From contig JBANDB010000003.1 in the NCBI GenBank assembly GCA_037576215.1, positions 5,580,001-5,644,000 of the forward strand: a stretch of DNA of 64,000 nucleotides, in the 5' to 3' direction. The DNA comes from Armillaria gallica (lineage: Eukaryota > Basidiomycota > Agaricomycetes > Agaricales > Physalacriaceae). This document shows, one piece after another, positions 11,135 through 21,895 of this stretch. How positions within the stretch are numbered: the first letter of the stretch is position 1; every line of letters starts with the position of its first letter. Both the position numbers and the translations under genes were made by a program. The notes under the pieces were generated by a model. The model had not been told where the DNA came from, ran no database searches, and saw only the letters and a program-made list of their open reading frames with translations.

Positions 11135-11469
11135 TTTGCACGCGGCTTCCTCAGCTTCGCCCTACGCATGTCCTTCTCGCGAGTACGTCTCTCGTCAACG
11201 ATGATGACAAGATCCACCCAGGTATCTAGGTCTTTCTCGCCAAAGATCTTTTCGTTGTCGTCAATTTCCGCACGGAGAAGGGGGTCCATGGCAAGGTCTA
11301 GCTGGATCCGTAAACGATCGTCGTCAAGATGGAAGGTGGAGCCGGTGAGGGCAGAGTTGTCGTTGATCATTGAGTTAGCCAGATCTGCGAAGGATCCAGA
11401 GCCCTGAGTGATGGATAGCAGACGAGCTTGGCGCGTCTTCTGCCACGTCGAAGGGAGCCACTTGGTCAT
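11131..11469 (-). CDS. Gypsy gag, middle part
   Basis: A 112-codon frame continuing the capsid-like gag. The sequence WLPSTWQKTRQARLLSI matches the end of the conserved gag core, and a charged C-terminus (RRTREKDMRRAK) follows. It joins the upstream frame by a one-base shift near 11491-11493, because the QDFLTKSM reading that bridges the two is present in this frame. Confidence 0.7.
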   Translation of the reverse strand: MTKWLPSTWQKTRQARLLSITQGSGSFADLANSMINDNSALTGSTFHLDDDRLRIQLDLAMDPLLRAEIDDNEKIFGEKDLDTWVDLVIIVDERRTREKDMRRAKLRKPRAK

Positions 11470-11477
11470 GGATTTGG

Positions 11478-11762
11478 TCAGGAAATCTTGAAAGAGAGTT
11501 TGTTGAGTTCTATGTGGTTGGCCTGGTACCAGAGCGCGATGCGGCGAGGTTTGAGGCCACCAGCAACGTTAGTCACATAGTTCTCTGCCTTGAGGCTCTC
11601 CTTGTTGGCGAAATAGGTACGACAGCATGTGGCCCAGTCCAGCCAGTGGTCCTCAGTCGGCATTTTCTCGCCGGTGAGCATCATTGGGACTTTTTCAGGC
11701 GCAGTCTGGACGACTTCAGGGTATGTGCGTGCCGTTGGGTTGGAGATGGAGGCGTTGGACAT
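11478..11762 (-). CDS. Gypsy gag, N-terminal part
   Basis: The first ATG of the gag frame is at 11762 (MSNASISNPTAR). The frame is open upstream to about 11963 without an ATG, so either 11762 is the start or translation starts at a non-AUG codon. Recognisable core: LTGEKMPTEDHWLDW and YFANKE, then ALWYQANHIELNKL, typical of fungal Gypsy gag. It stops at 11478 through a frame offset. Confidence 0.7.
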   Translation of the reverse strand: MSNASISNPTARTYPEVVQTAPEKVPMMLTGEKMPTEDHWLDWATCCRTYFANKESLKAENYVTNVAGGLKPRRIALWYQANHIELNKLSFKIS

Positions 11763-12184
11763 GATGAAAAGGGAGATATCGTCAATAGAGGAGTCGGGTG
11801 ATGGAGGAGTTGGCGCGGTGGCAGGGAGGATAACACGAGGGGCAGAGGGAGGAGAAGGGGCGTTGAGACGATGAGCTCGACGTTGAGAGGAAAGGGCGGG
11901 GACTCGACGGCCAGGGAGTGGAGTGACAGTGGGCAACGACAGTTCCTGCGATGAGGAGAACAATCAGTACTGTTGCCTACGATGAAGCGTAACAGGAGAG
12001 AGGGCGCTCGCGATGGAGCACGTTTGTCACGATGGACGGATCCGCGTTGGGATAAGCTCGCGTTGGAGCGTGTTCGTCGCGTCGGACAGAAGGAAAAGCA
12101 CGCTCTACGTCACGACGGACGGTGCAGAGACGTTTTCGACGTCGCAATCAGCGACGTACAGGCGTCGTAGCAGTATAAAAAAAG

Positions 12185-12451
12185 TGGAAACCTGTCCTCT
12201 AGGACAGGAAACACTGGAAACTCACGGGAGGCGGCGAATACTGTGAACGACGGATGTATTGGAGAGAGAAGTATAGACGTCTACGTGAGGGAAGGGAAGA
12301 AAGAAAGAATGGGGAGTCCTATGGATGAGGGCGAGTATTTATACGAGGCGGAAGCAGAATAGGACGAAAACAGGAGCAAAACATTGGTCCGGAAGCAGTC
12401 GTCAGATATACGTCATCGTAAGTAAGGGCGTCATCGTAGGGCGGGCTTACA
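12185..12451 (-). repeat. 5' LTR of the Gypsy element
   Basis: 267 bp, the same as 6652-6918. A TATA-like TATAAATA on the coding strand (12336-12343) is a likely promoter core for the element. Confidence 0.95.
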
Positions 12452-12456
12452 ATTCC
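12452..12456. repeat. Target-site duplication, right (ATTCC)
   Basis: Pairs with 6647-6651. Confidence 0.95.
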
Positions 12457-13634
12457 CGCTCTTTCCATATTTCCGGCACTATCTTCCTTCCTTCTAGGTT
12501 GACGACTTTCCTCCGCAACCAAACACTCCCCGGTCATGAGCAAAAAAGGCTCTTTCGCGTGTACTAGGACGTGACACGCGTGGGTCCCCGGATTGCTGTG
12601 TTGATGCCCCGCATCCGCAGCAGTCGAATCTGCAATGATCGGCAGCATCGCCGCCTACTTAATTTACTCCCTCCTGCTAAAACACGTTGCATATTCCCAT
12701 TCCACCCCTGTCCGTGTCCAAGGTGCTGTTATCCTCTTCTTTCGTGTGGGTACAACCTGCTAACCCTTGCTATAGATGGTCAAATATCATTTTCACAGCA
12801 GGGCTCACTGCCGACACAAAGTTCAACAACATCTACTTATCCCCGTTTGATCTATCTTCTCTTGCGGATCTTCCTCCTAGGCCAGCCTTGTCCTTAGCAT
12901 ATCCATGGTGTCAGGAGATGAAGATAACCACGGTCCAGAGGGCGTCATAGTCGATGATTTCGAGTCGTACCCGCGTTCCTATCAATCTTGGCAGCCTTTT
13001 CTCATTTGGACGTGTCTGAACGCTCACCTCCATAATGCGATTACGAACCCTCGGCGCATGTAAATTCCCAGGCGACTTGATTCACATCGATTTCCCGGTG
13101 CGCTCCCCAACACCAGGTCGCTCTTCCACGAGCAGAATATATGGGACACCGTCGGACAACATGAATCCTGGTTGGAAACGGCTTGCCTGCTCCTCACATA
13201 GCACCCATCTCATATCTTGATGGATCGGCAAACCATAACCTCATCACGACTGCGCTAATTTACTTTCTTTACTGGTAGAACACGTCACTGTCGCCCAAGG
13301 AACCAAGTCGGCCGTTCCGCACCACCAGTTTTGTTTCAGGTTCCTGTCATCCAACCGAGTCCATGCATCATCTACGATCTGGTCCTCCCGAACCCTCGTC
13401 AAATAAGCTTTCGCAGCAACTTCAGTGGAGGCGGCTTTGTCTGTTTCAAACACACGGCAATCTTCTTCCCAAAGCAGCACCCCATCTCCCATCTCAGTGT
13501 CATCCTTTTCTTACAGTCACCTCCCTCGAATTCCAACTTTTGGTTTCATGTTGCCGTTTGTACCCTTGGTTCCTCTACGTGGGACTGGTACCTTCCTCCA
13601 CAATCACCAGCTCTTCTTCTCCTTCCCTTCTAGA
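12457..13634. repeat. SRA upstream conserved flank, copy A part 2
   Basis: Continuation of the SRA-A flank after the Gypsy element. It aligns by eye with 62440-63655 (copy G) almost throughout and with 35000-35420 (copy D). Landmarks are AATTTACTCCCTCCTGCT near 12660, ATATATGGGACACCGTCGGA near 13137, and TTCTCCTTCCCTTCTAGA ending at 13634. At 13635 the match to copy G stops, and the start codon of MET2 follows five bases later. Confidence 0.75.
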
Positions 13635-13639
13635 ATATT

Positions 13640-15001
13640 ATGTCGCGCTTGAACGACATAATATCCCAGTCATATTTCATTGTCCCTCGCTTTACCCTAG
13701 AATCAGGCGTAGAGCTACATGATGTTCCTGTTACTTACAAGACCTTGGGCCACCTAAATGCAACAAAGGACAATGTTATGATTATTTGCCACGCTTTTAC
13801 TGGCAGCGCCGATGTTGAAGACTGGTAAGTGCGACTCCTACAGATACCACTCTTACTCACGATGCGTACAGGTGGGGTCCGCTGATGGGAGTAGCGAAAG
13901 CCTTTGATGCTAAGCGGTTTTTCATTTTCTGTGCAAACGTTATTGGATCACCCTACGGCACCGTATCCCCAGTATCCATCAATCCTGATACAGGGAAGCC
14001 TTATGGGCCCGAATTCTCTGCTTCAACTATACGCGATGACATCCTGTAGGCAATCCCTTTCCTTTTCCCCTACTCAATATATAACTCTACTTCTTAGGTT
14101 GCACAAACTTGTACTTGACCACTTGGGCGTTGTATCCATCGCAGTCGCCATTGGGGGTTCGATGGGTGGAATGGCGGTACTAGAATGGCCGCTCTGCACA
14201 CCGCCCAATTACATCCGCCATGTTGTTCCCATCGCTATATCGGCTCGCCATTCAGCCTGGTGCATCAGCTGGGGCGAGGCACAGCGCCAGTCAATCTACA
14301 GTGACCCAAACTATGCCGATGGATACTATTCTTCCCAACCAGCATCAGGACTAGCTGCAGCACGCATGGCAGCCTTGCTCACCTACCGCTCGCGTGACTC
14401 TTTCGAGAAACGTTTCGGATGGAAGTACCAATTAACAGAATCTCCACCACAGCCGCCCGATGCACTGTCGGCCCATAATGATGGCCATAAAAATAGCCGT
14501 GCTCCATCGCCAGCACCAAATATCTTCTCTGCTCAGAGCTATCTTCGCTACCAGGGTGACAAGTTCACTGCTAGGTTTGATGCGAACTGTTACATTCACA
14601 TTACCCGGAAGATGGATATGCACGATCTATCACGGGACAGACGTAGTCTTTCTCATGCACTCTCTCAGCTTCCCCGAGGCGCCCTGGTCATCGGCATCGC
14701 TACGGACGGTCTGTTCACAACAACGGAACAGCGAGAGATTGCTGCCCACATTCCTGATTCCGAACTAGTTATCATACCGCCACAAGATGGGTATGATGGA
14801 TTCCTGTTGGAATTTGAAGCTATCAATAACCACATAATGGCATTTCTCAAAAAGCAGCTACCGGAAGTGTACAATAAGGAGGTAGAGGAGGACTTGGCTG
14901 GTGAGGGATTCGAGATCATTCAGAGAAGCCGAGGTGGATATTACGCAATGGTAGAAAACGAAATCCATTTCATTGTATCGGAGGGAGGTTTGACATCATG
15001 A
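13640..15001 (+). CDS. MET2: Homoserine O-acetyltransferase (Met2), catalytic His replaced by Tyr
   Basis: Exons 13640-13824, 13872-14045 and 14098-15001 (420 aa) join in frame with GT-AG introns of 47 and 52 nt. This alpha/beta hydrolase transfers acetyl from acetyl-CoA to homoserine in methionine/cysteine synthesis. Hallmarks are YKTLGHLNATKDN, CHAFTGSADVEDWWGPL, and the nucleophile elbow GGSMGG with Ser at about residue 141. The Asp lies in ATDGLF at about 323. Family members have GHDGFLLEF as the third triad element; here the codon at 14792-14794 is TAT, giving GYDGFLLEF. This predicts a dead or badly impaired enzyme. The start is five bases right of a repeat boundary, so the native promoter, and perhaps some N-terminal residues, are absent. 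It converges with ThrRS 183 bp away. Family assignment is firm; activity is doubtful. Confidence 0.9.
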
Positions 15002-15184
15002 GAAGAAAACTATACCATAGACTGTGCTACACACGCTTTCGACACGATGATGAATGCTAAATAAATTCAGCATAGCCTCAGGTGCAGCCTCACAGAAAAG
15101 ATGAATACATATCCATGCGAGATTATTCACATAAAGAGAATCAACCAGCTTTTCACTATTATCAACTTCTAAACGTACTACAAA

Positions 15185-18002
15185 TTATATAAACTGGTTC
15201 TCCAGCTTTCTAGATGCTTTCAATTCCACAAGCTTAGACACGATTTCATCCAGCGGAATCATCTGCCCCTTTGACTTCGTCCCCACATCATCCCGATTTC
15301 GAACATTTACCGACTGAGCGTCTAACTCTTCTTGACCAACAACTGAAAAAAAAATCTTATAGCAGTATATGGGGAAGCAGATAATGGGTCGACATACCGA
15401 GAATGAAATTGGTTTGGGAAATCTCGCCATTACGGATCTTCTTAGGAAGGGTATTGTCCGAGTTATCGACTTCGGCGTAGAGCCCTAGAGCTGAGAGCCG
15501 GTCGACGATTTGGCCTGCGTAGTCTTTCTGTATACACATGTCGAATTGTGAGCCATGAACACGAAAAACGAGAAAAGGAAGGCACACGTAAGGAGCAGCA
15601 ACAGGAATCACGACAACCTGGCGAGGAGATAGCCAAAACGGCCTATATAATCATCGTCAACATATATAGCTCATGCCGACCCCTAATACGCACCATTTCC
15701 CAGCAAAATGTTCCGTAGCAATAGCAATGAACCGCTCGAGACTTCCAAGGATCGCACGATGAATCATGACCGGCCTCGACACGGGCTTGTCTGGGTTACC
15801 AAAGTCCTCCGCTGATCGGTATTTGAGATTAAACCACTCAGGGAGCTGGAAGTCCAGTTGGATCGTCGCGCATTGGAATGATCGGCACAGTGCATCTCGG
15901 ACGGTGACATCAATCTTGGGCCCGTAAAAAGCACCATCGCCTGGATTGAGCTCCCATTGCCCTGGGTAGTGCTTGTCCAGAGCCTTCTTCAGTTGCTTGA
16001 GAGGATCTTTCTCAGTACAACCCAAAATCTCATAGATCAAAAACTCTTACATCTTCCGCAAGGTCCCAGGTCTCGATCTTGCCCAAGTAATTATCCGGAC
16101 GCATGGATAGCTCGAGATGGAAATCAAACCCGAACATTCCATAAACGTGTTGCATAAAGTCGAAGAGCGCGCTAAACTCGTCCTCGAGCTAATGCGAGAT
16201 GATAAGCGGCTGTAGCGCATAGATGTAAGGGAACGAACCTGAGATGGCATGCAGAAGACATGAGTATCGTCCTGAACGAATCTCCTTACACGTGTCAATC
16301 CCGTCAATGCACCCGAAGCTTCATTACGATGGAGGATACCAAACTCCGCCATACGAATAGGCAGCTCCTTGTAGCTACGGTCCCTCGAATCAAAGATGAC
16401 ACAGTGCCCTGGGCAGTTCATCGGTTTCAGGGCCCATTTCTCCTTTTCAACATCCAACACAAACATGCCGTCTTTATAGTTTTGCGAATGCCCTGATGTT
16501 TCCCACAATTTGCTGTTATACATGTTTGGGGAGATGACTTCCTGATAACCTCATTTGAAATACTCGGACTACACGAAACGTTTGAGAACGAAAGCTTGAC
16601 AAACGTAGGGGACTTACTCGAAGCAGCTCAACAAGTGCGTTGTAAATATGGGTACCATGAGGCAAAAAGAAGCAGCTTCCGGGACTGAGATCATTGAAGA
16701 AAAAAAGATCTTGCTCCTATAAAAGATGAGGTACGAAACAACTGTAATCAACGAGTCCAAAACATACCTTTCCAATCTTCCTGTGATCCCGCTTAGCGGC
16801 CTCCGCAAGGAAAACTTTGTACTCCACCAATTGCTTTTTATCTGGGAAGGAGATACCGTATATCCGCTGCAACGATTCATTGTTGGAATCCCCAAGGAAG
16901 TATGACGCAGAACTCTTGGTGATCATGAAAGCTTTGATTTTGCCGGTGTGCGGTATATGAGGTCCGACGCAGAGATCTATCATCGTCCCACATCAATATA
17001 CTGTGGTGGATGTGCCGTCGGGAACCTTGGTTTCAATCAAGTATCTTTTGAACTTGTTATACTGGAAGATCGCAGCGTTGTCAGCTTTCAGTGGAGCGGT
17101 CAGAGATAAGGCGCACCCCGAACATCTCCAGAAGTTTCTCCTTGGAAACCACTAGGCGTTCGAACTTTTGTTTTTCCTTGATAGCACTCTCGGAAACTTT
17201 TTCTAAAGCGGGATAATCTGTCACAGTAACGGATCTGCAAAATTTTAGGACAGTATCAAACCTGACAAAATAGCTCATACCTGTCTTCTATACCCATCTT
17301 GTAAAAGAAACCGTCATCGGTGGGTGGACCAAGGCAGAGGTGACATCCATAATGTCTTTCCGATGCTTCACCGAGAATGTGAGCAGATGAATGCCAGAAT
17401 ACACGTTTCCCTAAAAAACGTGTGAGTCACAATAAGGACAAACCTGACTGACCGACCTTCTGGATGCTCGAAATCAAGCAATTCCAGCTTGCAGGATGCT
17501 TCCAGCGGTCGTTCAAGGTCCCAGACGTCTCCATCGACCTAAAATTAAAAAGTAGTAAATAAATGCATGGACAGATAAGTTGTAAGAATCACGCACTTTA
17601 GCAATGACAATCCATTCAGAAAGACTTTTCGAAATTTCCTTCGCGATATCCATAGGGCTTGTTTCCCAGCTCTTGCCTGACCTTGTCGATCCGTCCGGCA
17701 TAGTGATAGTAATATCCTCGCGGGGCTTGGCTATGGTCAGACACCTGGTCGGAGAACACGTATCGTCCAGGATAAACGCACGCACCCTTCACCGATGCAT
17801 CATATTCGGCCTTCAACTCCTCAAACATCTTGATACGATGATCAAAAAATGCTGGGGCCGGTTGCATCTAGCGCAGATGCCTGTCATGAGAATAGTCGAC
17901 GATAAGGATAGGCCGTACCTCTAGAGGGTATGTAGAGGTGACCGCTGCTTTTGCTTTCTTGTCCTTGCCCTCCTTATGTTTCTGTACATCCTGGGGAGCC
18001 AT
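15185..18002 (-). pseudogene. THS1: Cytosolic threonyl-tRNA synthetase gene with two nonsense codons
   Basis: A multi-exon gene starting at 18002. Exon 1 is 17919-18002, exon 2 17786-17867, exon 3 17597-17730; further exons end at the TAA at 15185. Domains in order: TGS-like (DITITMPDG), the editing domain with HSSAH, class II catalytic motifs ([19 protein letters not shown], then [12 protein letters not shown], then [12 protein letters not shown]), and the anticodon-binding domain ([17 protein letters not shown]). Normal splicing leaves two in-frame stops: TGA at 16993-16995 in the TTVYRCG motif, and TGA at 16551-16553 in SEYFKRGYQE. Both replace an Arg codon and fit CGA-to-TGA. Everything else, including splice sites, looks conserved, so inactivation is recent or reflects sequence error. 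A working copy is expected elsewhere because the enzyme is essential. Confidence 0.88.
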
Positions 18003-18341
18003 GGTATGGTTCAGTATCTTCTGGGGACCTCTGTATGCGACACGGGTGTCGAATACGCGAAAGGCAGTGGTGGTATAAAGAACGGGTGAATGGCTTCGAT
18101 ATCGAGTGATTCGAGTCAATTGGCGAAGCATCCAAATGGGAAGGCAGAAAGAAACGTGACTTTTCGATATGTCCACGCGGGCCGGCCTGCCTACGTGACC
18201 CTTGCCTGCTACGTTCATGTCTGGGGAATATCTCAATTCCATCACTAAAAATGCCTCCCGACTGGGTTTACGATTGCAGGAATCACTCAGCGAACATACC
18301 AGAGATATTGCGAAGGGCAGCAGTTCCATGTATTACGACCC
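18003..18341. other. Upstream region of the ThrRS gene up to the repeat junction
   Basis: About 340 bp of probable native 5' flank of the synthetase gene. I see no gene in it. It ends abruptly at about 18341, where similarity to the SRA genes begins in the middle of an exon. Confidence 0.5.
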
Positions 18342-18930
18342 CTGTTCCCGTGGGTGTACTCCTGGTTCTTGACCTGCATCTTCCCGTCCTTGCTCCATCC
18401 ACCTAACTCCCAATCAGCCTTGGAAAGGAGACCAGCAACACCACAAACCTTCTCCACACAACCGACTGCAAAGAAAAAGTCAGACAAGACTCGACGACGA
18501 AAACAGGAGCAGCGTACATCCTATCGCCCTTGTCCTTGTAGAATTCTTCATATCCATCCGACCTGCAACACGGTCAATAACGAAAAACCAGCATAGGCGT
18601 GCACTGACAGTACGACAGACCGCGCGCTCCCTTTGTACGAGTAGATCCCCCTCCTGAGTCCTCCATGCACCTCTGCCTCCAACACCGCCGTCCTATCCAT
18701 ATACCGCGTGCCCACAGGCTGGCCCTCAATCTCCCCAACCGTCGCTCTACCTAAAGCATCATCAGCAGTCCCACAGAACAAGCGAAACACATACGGATCA
18801 GCAATGGGCTTCCTGCACCCTTCTCACTCCTTTGCACGTCCATATTCCGATAGTCCTTCACAATCCGTATCTCTTCCTTGCCGAACTTGCGCGTTTTCTT
18901 GAATCGGAAGGCTTCGTCGGTGTAAGTCAT
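18342..18930 (-). pseudogene. SRA-YDG gene, copy B (5' part only)
   Basis: Contains the start (18930) and the exons through the GGWSKDGKMQVKNQEY segment of the SRA domain, then breaks off at about 18342, where the ThrRS flank begins. Relative to copy D it lacks 8 nt after the GAC GTG codons of exon 1. A TGA at 18824-18826 stands where other copies have an Arg codon. The RYDG part of the domain and the whole tail are missing, so it cannot encode a reader. Confidence 0.8.
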
Positions 18931-18975
18931 GTTGCTAGAGATGAAAGAAAAAAGGGAGAACTATCCACGGCACGG

Positions 18976-18986
18976 TCTATATATGG
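18976..18986 (-). promoter_or_regulatory. Conserved TATA box of SRA copy B
   Basis: Same CCATATATAGA element as the other copies, about 46 nt upstream of the start. Confidence 0.5.
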
Positions 18987-21668
18987 ATGCAACTGCCAAA
19001 TCGGGTTGCCGTCCAAAGTCGTGCCATTGTTACTCTTTGCGAGGTTTAGATGTGTGTTCTAGTCTCCACTTTTAGCTCGGGTTTTTTTGACCAACATAGT
19101 GCGATTGGAGGATACGTCGCAACAGTACGCGCGTCTTGCTGTGTTGAATAGCTTATCAGTGATGCCTGGTGATCGGCAGCAGGGCCGCGCTGATTTAGTT
19201 CCAGCACATCCAACCTGGATCGTTTCCAGCTCCATTCAATTCTTTCAACTGAATGTGAGTACTGCCTCGAGTTGCTAGCCTTTACTATACATGGTTTTCA
19301 CAGCACATTCACTATGGATATACGCTCGGGCCATCCCGCAAACCGGCTTGTCGCTGGGAAGATACCCTGCACAGGATCGTCGGCGGTCACGAGGATTCAT
19401 CACACAAGTCTTGTCTCATACCACTACCACCCAATTCCGGTCCTCCAGAATTCATAACTTCAGAGATATTCCCGCTTAACGAGTGTGTGTTCTGAAGAAG
19501 GGAATACATGGTCGTGACGCGTGTGGAACCCCGGATTGCTGTGTTGATGCCCCACATCCGCAGCTCCACTTTATCGAGATTGGAAGAACTTGCCAACAGT
19601 ACACGTGTTGAATCTGCAGCATTGTCGCCTACTATATTTACTCCCTCCTGCTAAAACACGTCTCATACTCCCATTCCACCACTTCTCATGTCCAAGGTGC
19701 TGTTATCCTCTTCTTTCGTGCAGGTATAGCCTACCAACCCTTCCTATAGATGGTCAAAAATCGTTTTCACAGCACCTTCAGTGAAGAGTTCACCAGGGCC
19801 AACATACCCGGACACAAAATCACGTTTAATTCATCCTCCTAGGCCAGCTCCGTCGTTAGCATATCCAGGGCGTGCTCAAGGTCAGACAAGGAAGATGAAC
19901 ACGATCTACAGTCGATGACTTTTGATTTCATCCTGGTCATACCCACATTCCATCAATCTTTGCAGCCGACCACTGCCTTCACTCAAACTCCAAACATTTC
20001 TCGTCCACACGATACTCCTTATCTTCCTCCTCGGCCAGCTTCGTCGTCGGCATATCCAGGGTAGACAAACATGACCTAGAGGGAATTAAAGTCGATGATC
20101 TCGAGTCGTACCCGCATTCCCACCAATCTCGACAGTGGACGTGTCTCTTACATTACTGTGATCCCTCTGCGCCTAGGCAATTTGCCAAAATACATCCACA
20201 TTAGTTTTTCCTGCGCTCCCCATCACCACGCCACGAACCGAATATATAGGACACTGTGGTTAAATCGTCATCATTCTCATGTCCTCCGGCTAAACAGTCT
20301 TGGCAAGAGCACTACGAGTCCTGGTTGCAATTCTGCGAACGCTCCTCACATAACACCCATTTCAAATCTTGACGCATCGGCGCGTCATGACTGTGCTAGT
20401 TCACTTTGTTGATTCAGTTCCACGTCACATACCTCCAAGGAACCAGTCTTCCTCCGCACCATCAGCTCTTTTGCAGGTTGCTGTTATCCAACTGAATGCC
20501 TGCATCGTCTACTATTTTAACATCCTCCCATCACGCGCGTTGAATATCAGTGATGGCCCTCTCAATGATCGGCAGCAGGGCTGACCATAGCTGCGGCTAT
20601 CATGCAATGAGCTGGAAATAAATCAAACGATAGTTCTATCTCGCTAATCTACTTCTCCATTGTTTTCGGAATGCAATCCCAAACCAAACCGATGATTCTC
20701 CACACATTTCCAGGTGCTGTGAATTCGCCTACCATAAATATTGTTTTCACGGCAGTTTACCCTCCGACTCGATCAGTAGCATACACTCTGATCTTTCTTC
20801 GGAAATACCTTGCACAGGGATAGCCACATCCATCGCACATTTGGCTTTGTCTCATCATTCACTTCTCCCAATTTCGGTCTCTAGATTTCATACTTTTACG
20901 CTGGACAGAGATGTTCCCGCTCTTTGTTCAAATACCATCTGGGTCATTCTCCGATTCGTTGCACTACTTCTCTTCCTACCTCTCAGGTTAGCTTCAAATC
21001 TAGGCCTTGAGATACACATGAACGCGATGATTTTTTGGTTTCGTCGTCTTACCATCCTGCTGTTAATCAATCACCGTTCCTCCAGTCGTGTCGCAGCCTC
21101 TGCAACCAAATATTCTACCCAGCTCTTCTTCTTTTCCTTGTGTACTGGAGGTCACGCCCTGGTGATGGTCCTCGGTCTTGTCAGCAAAGATATCCGGGCA
21201 ACTTTTGGTTTTTGCTAAAATACATCCACCTTGATTTTTGACACACTAAGCCGCTGATATGGGACACGATTTCTCACGTTCCTTGCAAGCCACGCTTCAA
21301 AGATGGCGGCCTGCATGCAGTAGAAGAACACTACAAGTCCTGGTTGCGTTCTCTACCGTGGCCCCCGTTGGAATATATCTTCTTTACTGTTCTTCGCCTC
21401 CGATTCAACCACCCAGCGATAGTCAAGTATTTCGGTTCGTCTCCAGGTAAAAAAGAAGGCTCAAGTCATCGTGCATGCGCACATTATCTCTCTCTCTCTC
21501 TCGATTACCGCCCTGAATACTTAGACGCCGCTGATACTGAGAAGCGAAGACTCCAGCCGCGCTTAAAATCCTCGCTCGACACACGAGGCCTCTCAGTCTT
21601 GAACCCCCACCCTACCGTGAGTTCTCTCCTCTCTTGCATATCTTCGCCTCCCCAACCATCCTACTAGA
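18987..21668. repeat. SRA upstream conserved flank, copy B, running into the ISG12-like remnant
   Basis: Shares the landmarks of the other flanks (ACCAACATAGTGCGATTGGA near 19089, ATACATGGTTTTCACAGCA near 19287, CTCCCTCCTGCTAAAACACG near 19642). The distal part, 21270-21660, matches 29960-30510 before the second ISG12-like gene. Parts of the flank are duplicated internally: the GGCCAGCTTCGTCG-type and TCGAGTCGTACCCGCATTCC segments occur more than once. A (TC)n run lies near 21487-21501. Confidence 0.65.
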
Positions 21669-21895
21669 ATACCAAAACTACAGCCATACCTGACTATCAT
21701 CGGAGGTGTAAGCATCGGTATCCTCTTGGCGCCCATTTTCCTCCACCTACTTTTGGGCTTTGGTACAGTAGGCCCCCGTCGCTGGTGGAGTAAGCGTTAT
21801 TACCTTCTGTTGACGATGGTTCTGATTTGACCTTGCAGGCGGACTTGCAGCCGTTGTTCAAAGCGACATGGGCAATGTCGCCGCTGGAGCTATTG
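21669..21895 (+). pseudogene. ISG12/IFI6-like membrane protein gene, truncated and without start codon
   Basis: Homologous to the intact gene at 30513-30940. The ATG of that gene aligns with ATA at 21669-21671. Exon 1 (21669-21789), an intron 21790-21838, and the start of exon 2 are recognisable (GGLAAVVQSDMGNVAAG, compare GGLAAIIQSGMGNVPAG). After about 21895 the match ends and the sequence becomes the antisense of a GATA zinc-finger exon. It therefore lacks the C-terminal glycine-rich helices. Confidence 0.65.

Larger units (their letters stand above)
6652..12451 (-). mobile_element. Ty3/Gypsy chromovirus LTR retrotransposon, full length (5800 bp)
   Basis: The element has two 267-bp LTRs that begin TG and end CA and are identical by eye, a 5-bp target duplication, a polypurine tract next to the 3' LTR, and gag, protease, reverse transcriptase, RNase H, integrase and chromodomain coding sequence on the minus strand. 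Domain order RT-RH-IN plus the C-terminal chromodomain places it in the chromovirus branch of Ty3/Gypsy. Identical LTRs imply a recent insertion. Four points in the coding region need a change of reading frame, all in the same direction (see findings). No obvious tRNA primer-binding site follows the 5' LTR; the 5' leader is about 12184-11963. It is inserted in the SRA-A upstream flank. Confidence 0.95.

Noticed and set aside
11950..12184. A standard tRNA primer-binding site after the 5' LTR
   Set aside because: The first bases inside the LTR on the coding strand are CTTTTTTTATACTGC, which I cannot match to the 3' end of any common tRNA; self-priming could not be shown by eye.
13600..13640. 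Helitron 3' end (CTAG) at the cassette-MET2 junction
   Set aside because: CTAG occurs right at the boundary, but there is no clear hairpin upstream, the same CTAG continues into different sequence in copy G, and no Rep/helicase gene is present.
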